64,000 nucleotides of DNA from Aliiroseovarius lamellibrachiae (GTDB lineage Bacteria; Pseudomonadota; Alphaproteobacteria; Rhodobacterales; Rhodobacteraceae): the NCBI RefSeq assembly GCF_018599245.1, contig NZ_JAHEVJ010000007.1, positions 62,001 to 126,000 of the forward strand, in the 5' to 3' direction. Below are positions 25,439-34,309 of this stretch, one piece after another. The stretch's first letter is position 1; each line of letters opens with the position of its first letter. A program made the translations under genes and the position numbers. The notes beneath the pieces are model-generated. The model saw nothing but the letters and a program-made list of their open reading frames with translations. It ran no database searches and was not told the origin of the DNA.

Positions 25439-26893
25439 ATGACGGAAACGCGGGGCGATATTCTGATTGTCGATGATGAACGGGACATCCGGGAATTGAT
25501 CTCGGATATTCTTGAGGATGAGGGGTTTACCACTCGTTTGGCGGGCACGTCGGACGAGGCGGTCGCACAGGTTAAGGCGGATATTCCGGCGCTGATGATC
25601 CTCGATATCTGGTTGAAAGACAGCGCGATGGACGGGATTGATATCCTGAAAATGGTCAAACGCGAACATCCCGAGGTGCCTGTGGTCATTATTTCCGGCC
25701 ATGGCAACGTCGAAATTGCGGTCGCGGCGATCAAACAGGGCGCTTATGATTTCATCGAAAAGCCGTTCAATATTGATCAATTGATGGTCGTGATTGGGCG
25801 CGCGATGGAAACCAGCCGTTTGCGCCGGGAAAACACGGCACTACGGCGGCGCGACGGCGCGCCAAGCGAGATGATTGGATCCAGTTCCGCCTTTAAGGCG
25901 CTGAAAAATAACCTGGAAAAAGTCACCAAGTCCAATGGTCGAGTGTTGCTGAGCGGCCCGGCCGGCTCGGGTAAAGAACTGGCCGCGCGCTATATTCACG
26001 CAAATTCCGACCGCGCGTCTGCGCCCTTTGTGGTGGTCAATTCCGCCTCGATCGAAGCGGACCGGATGGAAGAGGTGCTGTTTGGGCGCGAAAGCGCTGA
26101 GCGCGGCATTGAACCGGGCCTGTTGGACGAAGCCAATGGCGGGGTGATTTACTTTGACGAAGTGGCCGATATGCCCCTTGGCACGCAATCAAAAATCCTG
26201 CGGGTGTTGGTTGATCAACGGTTCCAGCGTGTTGGTGGCAACGACAAAGCGAGTGTGGACATTCGCGTTATTTCCAGCTCTAACAAGGACTTGCAGGCCG
26301 AAATTGAGGCGGGATCCTTCCGCGAAGAATTGTTTCACCGCCTAAATGTGGTGCCAATCACCGTGCCTGCGCTGTCTGAGCGTCGTGAAGATATTCCCCA
26401 ACTCGCGCAACACTTTCTCGAGATGTTTAATCGCGAACAAGGGCTGAACCTGCGTGAGCTGAGCGAAGATGCGGAAGCAATGTTGCAGGCGATGGGGTGG
26501 CCGGGCAATGTGCGCCAGCTGAAAAATGTGATCGAACGCGTGTTGATCCTTGGCGACGGCACGGGGCCGATTTCCTCGGGTGAATTGCCGGGGGCGGACC
26601 ACGGCGCTGGCGAAGAGGGCGCGGCGGATCAAGCCGTCACACTGCCCACGGCCTTGGCAACCCTGCCTCTGCGCGAGGCACGCGAGGCGTTCGAACGGGA
26701 ATATCTGTTGACGCAAATCAACCGGTTTGGCGGCAACATCTCGCGGACAGCAAATTTTGTTGGCATGGAACGCAGCGCGCTGCACCGGAAACTGAAATCA
26801 CTTGGGGTGGTGACGGGCAACAAAGCCGGGGCCCGGGTGGCCTATGTGGCAGAGGAGCCTGGTGACGAACAGGGCGAGGATGTCGGAGCCTGA
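25439..26893 (+). CDS. ntrX: Response regulator NtrX, GAFTGA absent
   Basis: Partner regulator of NtrY, 484 residues. Receiver domain with Asp56 (ILDIWLKDS) and Lys in FIEKPFNI; AAA+ domain with Walker A-like GPAGSGKE and Walker B YFDEVADMP; C-terminal Fis-like helix-turn-helix (GGNISRTANFVGMERSALHRKL) followed by a short acidic tail. The L1 loop position reads LFGRESAERGIEPGLLDEA, so GAFTGA is missing, as in other alphaproteobacterial NtrX proteins I know of. Therefore it probably does not activate sigma-54 promoters directly. GAGGATCAC precedes the ATG. Last gene of the dusB-ntrBC-ntrYX group; trkA follows after 186 bases. Confidence 0.94.
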   Translation: MTETRGDILIVDDERDIRELISDILEDEGFTTRLAGTSDEAVAQVKADIPALMILDIWLKDSAMDGIDILKMVKREHPEVPVVIISGHGNVEIAVAAIKQGAYDFIEKPFNIDQLMVVIGRAMETSRLRRENTALRRRDGAPSEMIGSSSAFKALKNNLEKVTKSNGRVLLSGPAGSGKELAARYIHANSDRASAPFVVVNSASIEADRMEEVLFGRESAERGIEPGLLDEANGGVIYFDEVADMPLGTQSKILRVLVDQRFQRVGGNDKASVDIRVISSSNKDLQAEIEAGSFREELFHRLNVVPITVPALSERREDIPQLAQHFLEMFNREQGLNLRELSEDAEAMLQAMGWPGNVRQLKNVIERVLILGDGTGPISSGELPGADHGAGEEGAADQAVTLPTALATLPLREAREAFEREYLLTQINRFGGNISRTANFVGMERSALHRKLKSLGVVTGNKAGARVAYVAEEPGDEQGEDVGA

Positions 26894-27079
26894 GGCCGTG
26901 AACACACTATGTCACGCCCTGATCCCGTCCCAAAGTCCCGATGGTCAAATGGACGGGGCAGTTGACCTTGGCGATCATGAATGTCACATCATTGGCAACC
27001 GCTGTACGGTTGGCGCGGGACGTGATGCAGTGGCTGACACAGACATCGGCGCAGAATTTCAACAAGGGGTCGATCAGCC

Positions 27080-28456
27080 ATGAAAGTGATCATTTGCGGT
27101 GCGGGTCAGGTTGGCTGGCAAATTGCCCGCCATCTTTCCAATGAAAACAATGATGTGACGGTGGTGGACAATAATCCCGACCTGGTCAACCGCGCGACAG
27201 AGACGCTGGATGTTCAGGGAATTGCGGGGTTTGCGTCCTATCCGGATGTGCTGGAACGCGCGGGCGCGGAAGACGCGGATATGATCATCGCAGCGACCCA
27301 TTCGGACGAGGTGAATATGGTTACCTGTCAGGTGGCCCATTCCGTTTTTGCCATTCCGCGCAAAATCGCGCGTCTGCGCAGCCAGTCCTATCTTGATGCG
27401 ATTTACGCCGATCTTTACCGGCGCGATCACCTTCCAATTGATGTGGTGATCAGCCCCGAACGCGAGGTGGCCGATGCGGTTCTAAAACGCCTACGTGCGC
27501 CCTCGGCCTTTGATATTGAAAGCTTTCTTGACGGCAAAGTGCAGCTTTTGGGTATCCAGATGGAGGAAGACTGTCCGGTTTTAAACACGCCTTTGCGCCA
27601 GTTGACCGACCTCTTTTCCACCCTTTCTGTGATTGTGGTTGGGGTGCGCCGCGAAGGGTCCTTGTTTGCCCCGGAACCTGGCGATCAGCTGTTTGCGGGC
27701 GATCAGATCTATGTGTTCACGAAAACCACCGATATGGACCGCACGATGGAGGTGTTCGGCAAGTCGACCAAACGCCAAAGCCGCGTGGTGATTTTGGGGG
27801 GCGGGAATGTCGGTCTGGCCGTGGCCAAGGCGCTGGAAACGCAAACCGACCGGATCCGTGCCAAGGTGGTTGAGCTTAGCCGTCCGGTGGCCGAGGTTGC
27901 CGCGGATGCCTTGGAACGCACGGTTGTTTTAAACGGCGACGGCATGAATTTAGAGCTTATGAAAGAGGCGGGGGTGCCGCGGGCAGATGCAATTCTGGCG
28001 GTGACGGATGATGATAAGGTCAACCTGCTTACCTCGGTTCGGGCGAAATCTGTCGGCTGTCAGATGTCGATCTGTCTGATCAATGATCCGTCGTTGGTGG
28101 GGCTGATGGATCCGCTGGATATTGATGCCTATATCAACCCGCGCACCCAAACCGTCAGCTCGATCCTGCGCCATATTCGCCACGGGAAGGTGCGCGAAGT
28201 GTATTCACTGGGCGATGCCGAGGCCGAGGTGATCGAGGCGCAAGTTCTGCCGACCTCGCCCGTTTCCGGCAAGGCAATCCGCGACATTGATTTCCCGGAA
28301 GGCGTGCTTGTGGGCGCAATTCTGAAGGGGTCTGAGGTGATCAAACCCACCGGTCGCACCCGCATCGACGAAGGCGATATCGTCACGCTGTTTGCCCTGT
28401 CCGATGACGTGCCAGAGGTCGAGCGGCTGTTGCAGGTCCAAATCGACTTTTTCTGA
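27080..28456 (+). CDS. trkA: Trk potassium uptake regulator TrkA
   Basis: Cytoplasmic gating ring subunit of the Trk K+ transporter that binds NAD(H) and ATP. The 458-residue protein is a tandem of two RCK halves: first RCK_N with ICGAGQVGWQIA at the extreme N-terminus and an RCK_C (to about 220), then a second RCK_N with VVILGGGNVGLAVA and a second RCK_C ending at the C-terminus. Its stop and the trkH start share one base (TGATG). In alphaproteobacteria trkA and trkH commonly follow ntrYX and precede hfq, as here. No ribosome-site anomaly. Confidence 0.95.
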   Translation: MKVIICGAGQVGWQIARHLSNENNDVTVVDNNPDLVNRATETLDVQGIAGFASYPDVLERAGAEDADMIIAATHSDEVNMVTCQVAHSVFAIPRKIARLRSQSYLDAIYADLYRRDHLPIDVVISPEREVADAVLKRLRAPSAFDIESFLDGKVQLLGIQMEEDCPVLNTPLRQLTDLFSTLSVIVVGVRREGSLFAPEPGDQLFAGDQIYVFTKTTDMDRTMEVFGKSTKRQSRVVILGGGNVGLAVAKALETQTDRIRAKVVELSRPVAEVAADALERTVVLNGDGMNLELMKEAGVPRADAILAVTDDDKVNLLTSVRAKSVGCQMSICLINDPSLVGLMDPLDIDAYINPRTQTVSSILRHIRHGKVREVYSLGDAEAEVIEAQVLPTSPVSGKAIRDIDFPEGVLVGAILKGSEVIKPTGRTRIDEGDIVTLFALSDDVPEVERLLQVQIDFF

Positions 28457-29988
28457 TGCTGAACTGGATCGTAAAATTACCGCTTCTGGTGATCCTGATG
28501 GGGATCGGAGTGCTTGCCATGATGGTGCCCGCTGGCTTTGGCTGGTTCACGGGGGCGTTCTTTGAGGCGCGGGTGTTTCTTTACGGCGCAATCCTGTTTG
28601 GGTTTCTGACCTCCTTTTTGGCGTTGGCCATGGTTGGGCGACCAAGATCCAACCGCCCGCGTCGGCACCTGATGGCGTTGCTTGGTCTGTTTGTTTTATT
28701 GCCCATTATGCTTGCGGTCCCCTTTCATCAAGCGGTGAAAAATACAAGCTTTCTAAATGCTTACGTTGAAATGGTGTCCGCGCTGACCACCACAGGCGCG
28801 ACCCTGTTTGATGACCCAGGGCGGCTGTCGGACACAGTGCATTTGTGGCGGGCGTTGGTGGGCTGGCTTGGCGGGTTGTTCATCTGGGTCGGGGCCATCG
28901 CGATTTTGGCGCCGATGGCCCTCGGTGGATTTGAAGTGCGCGCCCGGTTCGGCGCCCGCAGTGACGCGGGGCGCTTTGGGGCCGGGGTTAGCCAGATCAC
29001 AAAAGTGGCCGACATATCAGACAGAATTCGCGCGTATGGGGTGCGGCTGTTTCCGGTTTACGCGGGGCTGACGCTGGTGTTGTGGATTGGGTTGATCCTC
29101 GCAGGGGACACAGGTTTTGTGGCCCTTTGCCACGCAATGTCGACCATGGCCACAAGCGGGATTTCCCCGGTTGGGGGGCCTGCTGGGGGCAATGCGGGTT
29201 ATGGCGGCGAGGTGATGATTGCGGTCTTTTTAATCTTTGCCATTTCCCGTCTGACCTTTGCGACGGATATGCAAGCGAATGATTTAAAAGGTTTATTTGA
29301 CGACGCCGAAATCCGTATGGCGCTTGCGATCATCACCGTAGTGCCGGTGTTTCTATTCGTGCGGCACTGGATTGGTGCCATTGAAGTTGACGAAGAAATG
29401 ACGCTATTGACCGGGCTAACTTCGCTTTGGGGCGCTGTTTTTACGGTTTTGTCCTTTCTCACCACAACCGGGTTTGAAAGTGCGGCCTGGACCGCCAGTC
29501 GCGATTGGTCCGGGTTGCAGACACCGGGCTTGATCCTGATGGCGGTGGCGTTGGTGGGCGGGGGCGTGGCCACCACAGCGGGCGGCGCAAAACTGATGCG
29601 GGTCTATGCGCTTTATGTGCATGGGCGGCGCGAGCTTGATAAACTGGTCCACCCCTCATCGGTGGGGGGAAGCGGCACCGATGCGCGGCATATGCGCGGC
29701 CGCGGTGCCTATATGGCTTGGGTGTTTTTCATGCTGCTTGCGATGTCCGTGGCCTTGGTGGCGTCGGCTCTGGCCCTGACCGGGCAGGAGTTTGAAAGCG
29801 CGTTGATCCTGACGCTTGCGGCGCTGACAACGACCGGCCCCCTGGCGCAAATTGCAGCTGTTGATCCGATTTCCTACGCGGACTTGAACGATGCCGCCAA
29901 ATTGGTCATGGCCGCGGCCATGGTGCTTGGCCGGCTCGAAACATTGGCCATTATCGCGCTCTTTAACCCTGAAAGCTGGCGCAGATAG
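28456..29988 (+). CDS. trkH: Trk potassium uptake protein, TrkH family
   Basis: Inner-membrane K+ permease, 510 residues with about ten to twelve hydrophobic segments arranged as four M1-P-M2 repeats. Selectivity-filter-like P loops are visible: SALTTTGATLFDDP, MSTMATSGISPVGG, LSFLTTTGFESA and AALTTTGPLAQI. The middle-gate region near GGGVATTAGGAKLMRVY is also typical. It depends on TrkA, encoded one base overlap upstream. Paralogues named TrkI or TrkG exist in halotolerant bacteria and cannot be told apart here. Confidence 0.93.
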   Translation: MLNWIVKLPLLVILMGIGVLAMMVPAGFGWFTGAFFEARVFLYGAILFGFLTSFLALAMVGRPRSNRPRRHLMALLGLFVLLPIMLAVPFHQAVKNTSFLNAYVEMVSALTTTGATLFDDPGRLSDTVHLWRALVGWLGGLFIWVGAIAILAPMALGGFEVRARFGARSDAGRFGAGVSQITKVADISDRIRAYGVRLFPVYAGLTLVLWIGLILAGDTGFVALCHAMSTMATSGISPVGGPAGGNAGYGGEVMIAVFLIFAISRLTFATDMQANDLKGLFDDAEIRMALAIITVVPVFLFVRHWIGAIEVDEEMTLLTGLTSLWGAVFTVLSFLTTTGFESAAWTASRDWSGLQTPGLILMAVALVGGGVATTAGGAKLMRVYALYVHGRRELDKLVHPSSVGGSGTDARHMRGRGAYMAWVFFMLLAMSVALVASALALTGQEFESALILTLAALTTTGPLAQIAAVDPISYADLNDAAKLVMAAAMVLGRLETLAIIALFNPESWRR

Positions 29989-30145
29989 GCGGAAATCTGT
30001 GTTTTTGTCGCCATACTGCACCTTTACGGCGCGTTTGGGGCTGGAAACTGTACACATGCCACGCCATATTGGTTGAATAGGTTCATAAAACCGCCGGGAA
30101 ACCGGTTGGATAAGACACAGCACGAGATAACAAAGGAAAAAAACG

Positions 30146-30382
30146 ATGGCTGCCGATAAGCAAAACCTGCAAGACGCCTTTCTCAACCATGTTCGCAAAT
30201 CCAAAGTCCCCGTGACGATCTTTTTGATCAACGGTGTGAAGCTTCAGGGCGTGATTTCATGGTTTGACAATTTCTGTGTGCTCCTGCGCCGTGACGGGCA
30301 ATCGCAACTTGTGTATAAACACGCGATTTCGACCATTATGCCGGGTGCTCCGATCAACCTTTATGATGGCGAAGACAGCTGA
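30146..30382 (+). CDS. hfq: RNA chaperone Hfq
   Basis: Hexameric Sm-like protein that helps small RNAs pair with mRNAs. The 78 residues contain Sm1 ([21 protein letters not shown]) and Sm2 ([12 protein letters not shown]) with the YKHA motif; the C-terminus is short, as in alphaproteobacteria. AAAGGA precedes the start. hflX follows immediately and may start inside the hfq stop codon. The presence of Hfq is relevant for the small-RNA candidates in this window. Confidence 0.98.
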   Translation: MAADKQNLQDAFLNHVRKSKVPVTIFLINGVKLQGVISWFDNFCVLLRRDGQSQLVYKHAISTIMPGAPINLYDGEDS

Positions 30383-30423
30383 CCGACCTCGTAGATCAAG
30401 AGGAACAGCCCACGCGCGCGTGG

Positions 30424-31665
30424 GTGATCCATCCCGAGCTGACAAACAACCGCAACCGCCGTGCCTCGGGGCCGGCGCTGGAAGAGGCCGAAGCCTTGGC
30501 CGAAGCGCTCCCGCATCTAGAGGTGCAGGGGCGCGAGATTGTGCGTTTGTCCAAACCCCATGCAGGCCATCTGTTTGGCACCGGTAAAATCGAAGAACTG
30601 CGCCAGCGCATTCAGGCTGCGGAGATTGATCTGGTGCTGGTCGATGGCACCGTCAGCCCCGTGCAACAACGCAATCTGGAAAAAATGTGGGCCGTGAAAA
30701 TCCTCGATCGCACGGGTTTGATCCTTGAGATCTTTTCCGATCGTGCGCGTACCCGCGAAGGGGTGTTGCAGGTTGAAATGGCGGCGCTGAGCTATCAACG
30801 TACCCGGTTGGTGCGCGCCTGGACCCACCTTGAACGCCAGCGTGGCGGGCTTGGCTTTGTTGGGGGGCCTGGGGAAACCCAGATCGAGGCGGACCGCCGT
30901 GCAATTGATGATCAATTAAACCGCTTGCGCAAGCAGTTGGAAAAGGTTGTTAAAACACGCGAACTGCACCGCGCAGCGCGTGCCAAAGTTCCTTACCCGA
31001 TCGTGGCGCTTGTCGGTTATACCAATGCCGGTAAGTCCACCCTTTTCAATAAGTTAACCGGCGCTGATGTGTTCGCGAAGGATATGCTTTTCGCCACGCT
31101 GGACCCGACAATGCGACAGGTGGAGCTGCCCGGATCCGGGCGCAAAGTCATCCTGTCCGATACGGTTGGTTTTATCTCGGACCTGCCCACCCAGCTTGTC
31201 GCGTCCTTCCGCGCCACTCTGGAAGAAGTGTTGGCCGCGGATCTGGTGCTGCATGTGCGCGATATCTCGTCTGAAAACACCGATGAGCAGGCCAAGGATG
31301 TCACGCTCATTATGGAAGAGTTGGGGCTTGATGAAACCACCCCGATGCTGGAGATCTGGAACAAGATCGACTTGCTTGAGGGGAGCGAGGCGGACGCCCG
31401 TCGCGTCGAAGCCAGCCGGATGGATGAGGTTTTCAGCCTTTCAGCGGTGACCGGTGAAGGGTTCGAACCGTTGATGGCGGCCATCGAGGCCAAGCTCGAC
31501 ACTGTACGTGAAACTGTGACGATGTTGCTGGCGTTTTCAAAAGGCAAACAGCGTGCGTGGTTATTTGCACAAGGTGTGGTGGATAAGGAAGAGCCCGGTG
31601 AAGAGGGATGGAGTGTGACCGTCACCTGGACCGAGCGTCAAAAGGCGGAATATGCTTCCTTGTAA
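30424..31665 (+). CDS. hflX: Ribosome-associated GTPase HflX
   Basis: GTPase that binds the 50S subunit and splits stalled ribosomes. The sequence from GTG 30424 gives 413 residues: an N-terminal HflX-specific domain (GPALEEAEALAEAL to VVKTRELHR, with the GGLGFVGGPGETQIEADRR signature) and a G domain with G1 GYTNAGKST, G3 DTVGFI and G4 NKID. The frame is open upstream through TRAWVIHPEL back to a CTG at 30379 that overlaps the hfq stop; since TRAWV-HPE is usual near the family's N-terminus, the true start may be that CTG, adding 15 residues. Operon with hfq as in many bacteria. A strong terminator follows. Confidence 0.95.
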   Translation: MIHPELTNNRNRRASGPALEEAEALAEALPHLEVQGREIVRLSKPHAGHLFGTGKIEELRQRIQAAEIDLVLVDGTVSPVQQRNLEKMWAVKILDRTGLILEIFSDRARTREGVLQVEMAALSYQRTRLVRAWTHLERQRGGLGFVGGPGETQIEADRRAIDDQLNRLRKQLEKVVKTRELHRAARAKVPYPIVALVGYTNAGKSTLFNKLTGADVFAKDMLFATLDPTMRQVELPGSGRKVILSDTVGFISDLPTQLVASFRATLEEVLAADLVLHVRDISSENTDEQAKDVTLIMEELGLDETTPMLEIWNKIDLLEGSEADARRVEASRMDEVFSLSAVTGEGFEPLMAAIEAKLDTVRETVTMLLAFSKGKQRAWLFAQGVVDKEEPGEEGWSVTVTWTERQKAEYASL

Positions 31666-31686
31666 GCGCCGCCTTACAGTCAAATC

Positions 31687-31717
31687 AAAAAGACCGCCTT
31701 TTGGGCGGTCTTTTTTT
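31687..31717 (+). terminator. Intrinsic terminator after hflX
   Basis: AAAAAGACCGCC (31687-31698) pairs with GGCGGTCTTTTT (31704-31715), loop TTTTG, followed by more T. It closes the hfq-hflX transcript and could also serve the convergent acylase gene. Confidence 0.92.
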
Positions 31718-31723
31718 ATGTGT

Positions 31724-31754
31724 TTGTGCCAAGGCGGGATTGTGCCAAGGCGGG
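31724..31754. repeat. Tandem direct repeat, 15 bases twice at period 16
   Basis: TTGTGCCAAGGCGGG occurs at 31724-31738 and again at 31740-31754, just past the 3' end of the acylase gene. It looks like a recent local duplication of no evident function. Confidence 0.75.
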
Positions 31755-31759
31755 CGGGG

Positions 31760-34231
31760 CTAGGGTGCTTTTGGGATCAGATGGGTGATGCCCACTGACG
31801 CAGCCCGCGCGAGATCGGGATCAAGCGACATGGGGGTATATTCGCCACGGCGCCACAGCTCGCCCAGATCGTCATAATGACGTGACAGCGGATGACCTGA
31901 TTGCCCGGTGGACACGACAAACAGGGAACTGTCGGGATCAGATAGGTCATAGACTCCGCGATAGCCCGCACCGTGGACGTTCAGAAACGGGTCAGGATCC
32001 GTGCCAGAGGTGCGCCCACGCAACAGCGTGTTATCCCCCCCGGAGGTTGATTGGCGAATGTTCACAAAATACTTTAAAAACGGCACCTTGCCCAACACAG
32101 GATGGTCCTGTGTTGCCACATGATAATCCCCCCAGCGCAGGCTTTCTTGTTCGCCTCGGGTGTGTTCATCCAGCCATAACAGCGCGTCATCAAGGGCGGC
32201 GCGCGCCACATCGGTACAGGTTTCAACCGGGGCCGATTGGATCACGTCACACCAGACCTCTGCGCCGTCGATATTACGAAAGACGCGTTCGATAAACAGC
32301 GGTTCCAGATGCGGAAACTCGCTGGTCAGTGGGCCCATTTCGTCACGGATCAATCTGTTTTGCAGCGCCCGCATCCAAGCCGAGTAAATCAGCGGTTCGG
32401 GCATGTGTTCGTTCATCTCGCCGTTCCAATTGGCCAACAGCGTCAAGGCCCGTTGGCGTGCGCGCTCGGGGGTGCCTTCAGGGGCGGCCTCTCCGGTGAA
32501 CCACAGATCTGCCCCGACAAGTGGCAACAAGGTGCGGGCGGTGACGGACACCGGGTCCAACTGTGCCTCGATGAAACTGTCGCGTGTGTGCACGGCGCGC
32601 GCTTGCATCAACCGGTTCCAGCGCTGCACGCGCTGACTGTCGCCCCAATCAAAGCTCATATGAAGCGGAAAGGGCCGGTCGACGACTTTATTATTGGTGT
32701 TGCCGACGATCCCGCCTGAAGGCTGCACAAATTCCGGATTTGCGGTGTAGCTTTCAAGCCCCATCCAACGGTTGTCTGCCACGGCGCCAAGGCTGGGCAT
32801 GCGCCCCTTGGTCTGGTGATTTCGGTTGCGCCGGGGCATCGCGCCAATCACCTTCATCGCGATCTGGCTTTTGTCGATCATGGTCAGGTTCTGGCTCGGG
32901 GCAAGGTAATCCGCACCCGCAGCGATCCCTTCGGTGACGGAATTTGAACGCATAAGGCGAATGCCCGCGCTCATTGATCGATCCCTGGGGCCCAGCAAGG
33001 TCCAGCTGAGGGCGGTCACATGTCCCGGTGGTGTGATGGTTGCGAGGTCGTAAAGGGACCCCGGAAGCACCGGGCCATTGTCGGACCATTGCAACGTGAT
33101 GGTCACGGGCGGTGCGTCTTTGATGCGAATGATTGTGGGGCGTTCGCGCAGGGGCTTGAAGCCATCCGGCGTGCGCACCTCGGTTGGGGCATCGGGGTTT
33201 ACTTCTTCGATGAAAAGATCCTGATCATCCAGATAAGACGAGGTCACCCCCCAGGCAAACTCATCAGATCGGCCCACCATCATGATCGGCATACCGGGTA
33301 TGGTGCCGCCAATGACACCGCCGGTCGACAGCTCCAGTCGCGCCAGATACCACACGGTTGGCGCGGTCAGACCAAGATGGGGATCATTGGCCATAAGCGA
33401 TCCACCGGCGGCGGAGCGTGACGGCGCGGCCGCCCAAGCATTTGAGGCCCCTGCAAAGCCTCGTCGTGGCGAGGGCCACATGTCTGGTCGTGTTTGACGG
33501 CCCTCAAGTGTGGCGAATTGCTTGGGGTCTGTTTGCATTAAGCTTGCATAATCGGGCAGGGCGGCCACACCGGCCCCCGGCATATCGGGCAGGATGTCTT
33601 TCACGCGCTCTTCTGGCAAAGCCAAAGACACGCGTGCCCGCAGGACTTCCTCTTCGATCTGACCCGAGAGTTGCACCCCCATCAGCTTCAAAATTGCAAG
33701 ACTATCTGCCGGTTGCCACGGGGATATGTCATTGGAAAAGAGGAAAAATTCCGGCGCGCCCCGACCCAAAGCATCAGAATTAATGCGCGACAAATAGGCA
33801 TTCACACCAGAGGCATACGCCTCAAGGGCCGCTTTGGTGTCTTTGTCCTGATCGTCGACCGCCTCTTGGGCGAGGTGATAAATATCAAGGCGGCGCATCA
33901 GCTCATCCACCTTCAATGTGCGTTCGCCAAACAGCTCAGACAAACGCCCTTGTGCGGTGCGGCGCATCATCGTCATTTGCCACAATCGGTCCTGTGCATG
34001 CACATAGCCAAGGCCGAAAAACACATCCTGATCGGTCTGACCAAAGATATGCGGGATATTGGCGTTGTTGCGCACAATTTCCACCGGCGCTGTGATGCCT
34101 TTGGTTTCGCGCGTCACGTCATAATCCGGCAGCGATTGCGCGGCCAGATAATACACCAGTGCCACGCCCAGTATGGCCAAAACCAACAAACCTGAGACAA
34201 TGCGGATCAACCACTTAAATACCAGCGCCAT
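31760..34231 (-). CDS. Penicillin acylase-family Ntn hydrolase
   Basis: Predicted periplasmic amidase made as a proenzyme and self-cleaved into alpha and beta chains. From ATG 34231 it has 823 residues. An N-terminal hydrophobic segment (LIRIVSGLLVLAILGVALVY) is a signal or anchor; the alpha chain has GLGYVHAQDRLWQM, and autocleavage should occur before Ser263 in GFAGASNAWAAAP, the Gly/Ala-Ser-Asn-Ala-Trp signature of the family. MANDPHLGL and WGVTSSYLDDQDLF follow as in relatives. The natural substrate is unknown; relatives hydrolyse beta-lactam side chains, acyl-homoserine lactones or cyclic peptides. The gene stands alone between hflX and a divergent dehydrogenase gene. The open frame extends to 34861 but that part overlaps the divergent gene and is unlikely coding. 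Confidence 0.9.
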   Translation of the reverse strand: MALVFKWLIRIVSGLLVLAILGVALVYYLAAQSLPDYDVTRETKGITAPVEIVRNNANIPHIFGQTDQDVFFGLGYVHAQDRLWQMTMMRRTAQGRLSELFGERTLKVDELMRRLDIYHLAQEAVDDQDKDTKAALEAYASGVNAYLSRINSDALGRGAPEFFLFSNDISPWQPADSLAILKLMGVQLSGQIEEEVLRARVSLALPEERVKDILPDMPGAGVAALPDYASLMQTDPKQFATLEGRQTRPDMWPSPRRGFAGASNAWAAAPSRSAAGGSLMANDPHLGLTAPTVWYLARLELSTGGVIGGTIPGMPIMMVGRSDEFAWGVTSSYLDDQDLFIEEVNPDAPTEVRTPDGFKPLRERPTIIRIKDAPPVTITLQWSDNGPVLPGSLYDLATITPPGHVTALSWTLLGPRDRSMSAGIRLMRSNSVTEGIAAGADYLAPSQNLTMIDKSQIAMKVIGAMPRRNRNHQTKGRMPSLGAVADNRWMGLESYTANPEFVQPSGGIVGNTNNKVVDRPFPLHMSFDWGDSQRVQRWNRLMQARAVHTRDSFIEAQLDPVSVTARTLLPLVGADLWFTGEAAPEGTPERARQRALTLLANWNGEMNEHMPEPLIYSAWMRALQNRLIRDEMGPLTSEFPHLEPLFIERVFRNIDGAEVWCDVIQSAPVETCTDVARAALDDALLWLDEHTRGEQESLRWGDYHVATQDHPVLGKVPFLKYFVNIRQSTSGGDNTLLRGRTSGTDPDPFLNVHGAGYRGVYDLSDPDSSLFVVSTGQSGHPLSRHYDDLGELWRRGEYTPMSLDPDLARAASVGITHLIPKAP

Positions 34232-34309
34232 AAATCCCTCGTGTTGACGTATCTGACCTGAGCGGTAACTACTGTGCCTGACAAAAGAATTCAACGATAG
34301 GGAAACATC

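Noticed and set aside
26898-27083. 61-codon frame whose stop overlaps the trkA start (ATGA) between ntrX and trkA
   Set aside because: The layout is tempting, but third-position GC is only about half, no ribosome site is seen and the sequence resembles nothing known. A second frame at 26941-27144 has better codon bias but runs into trkA. Neither is supported.
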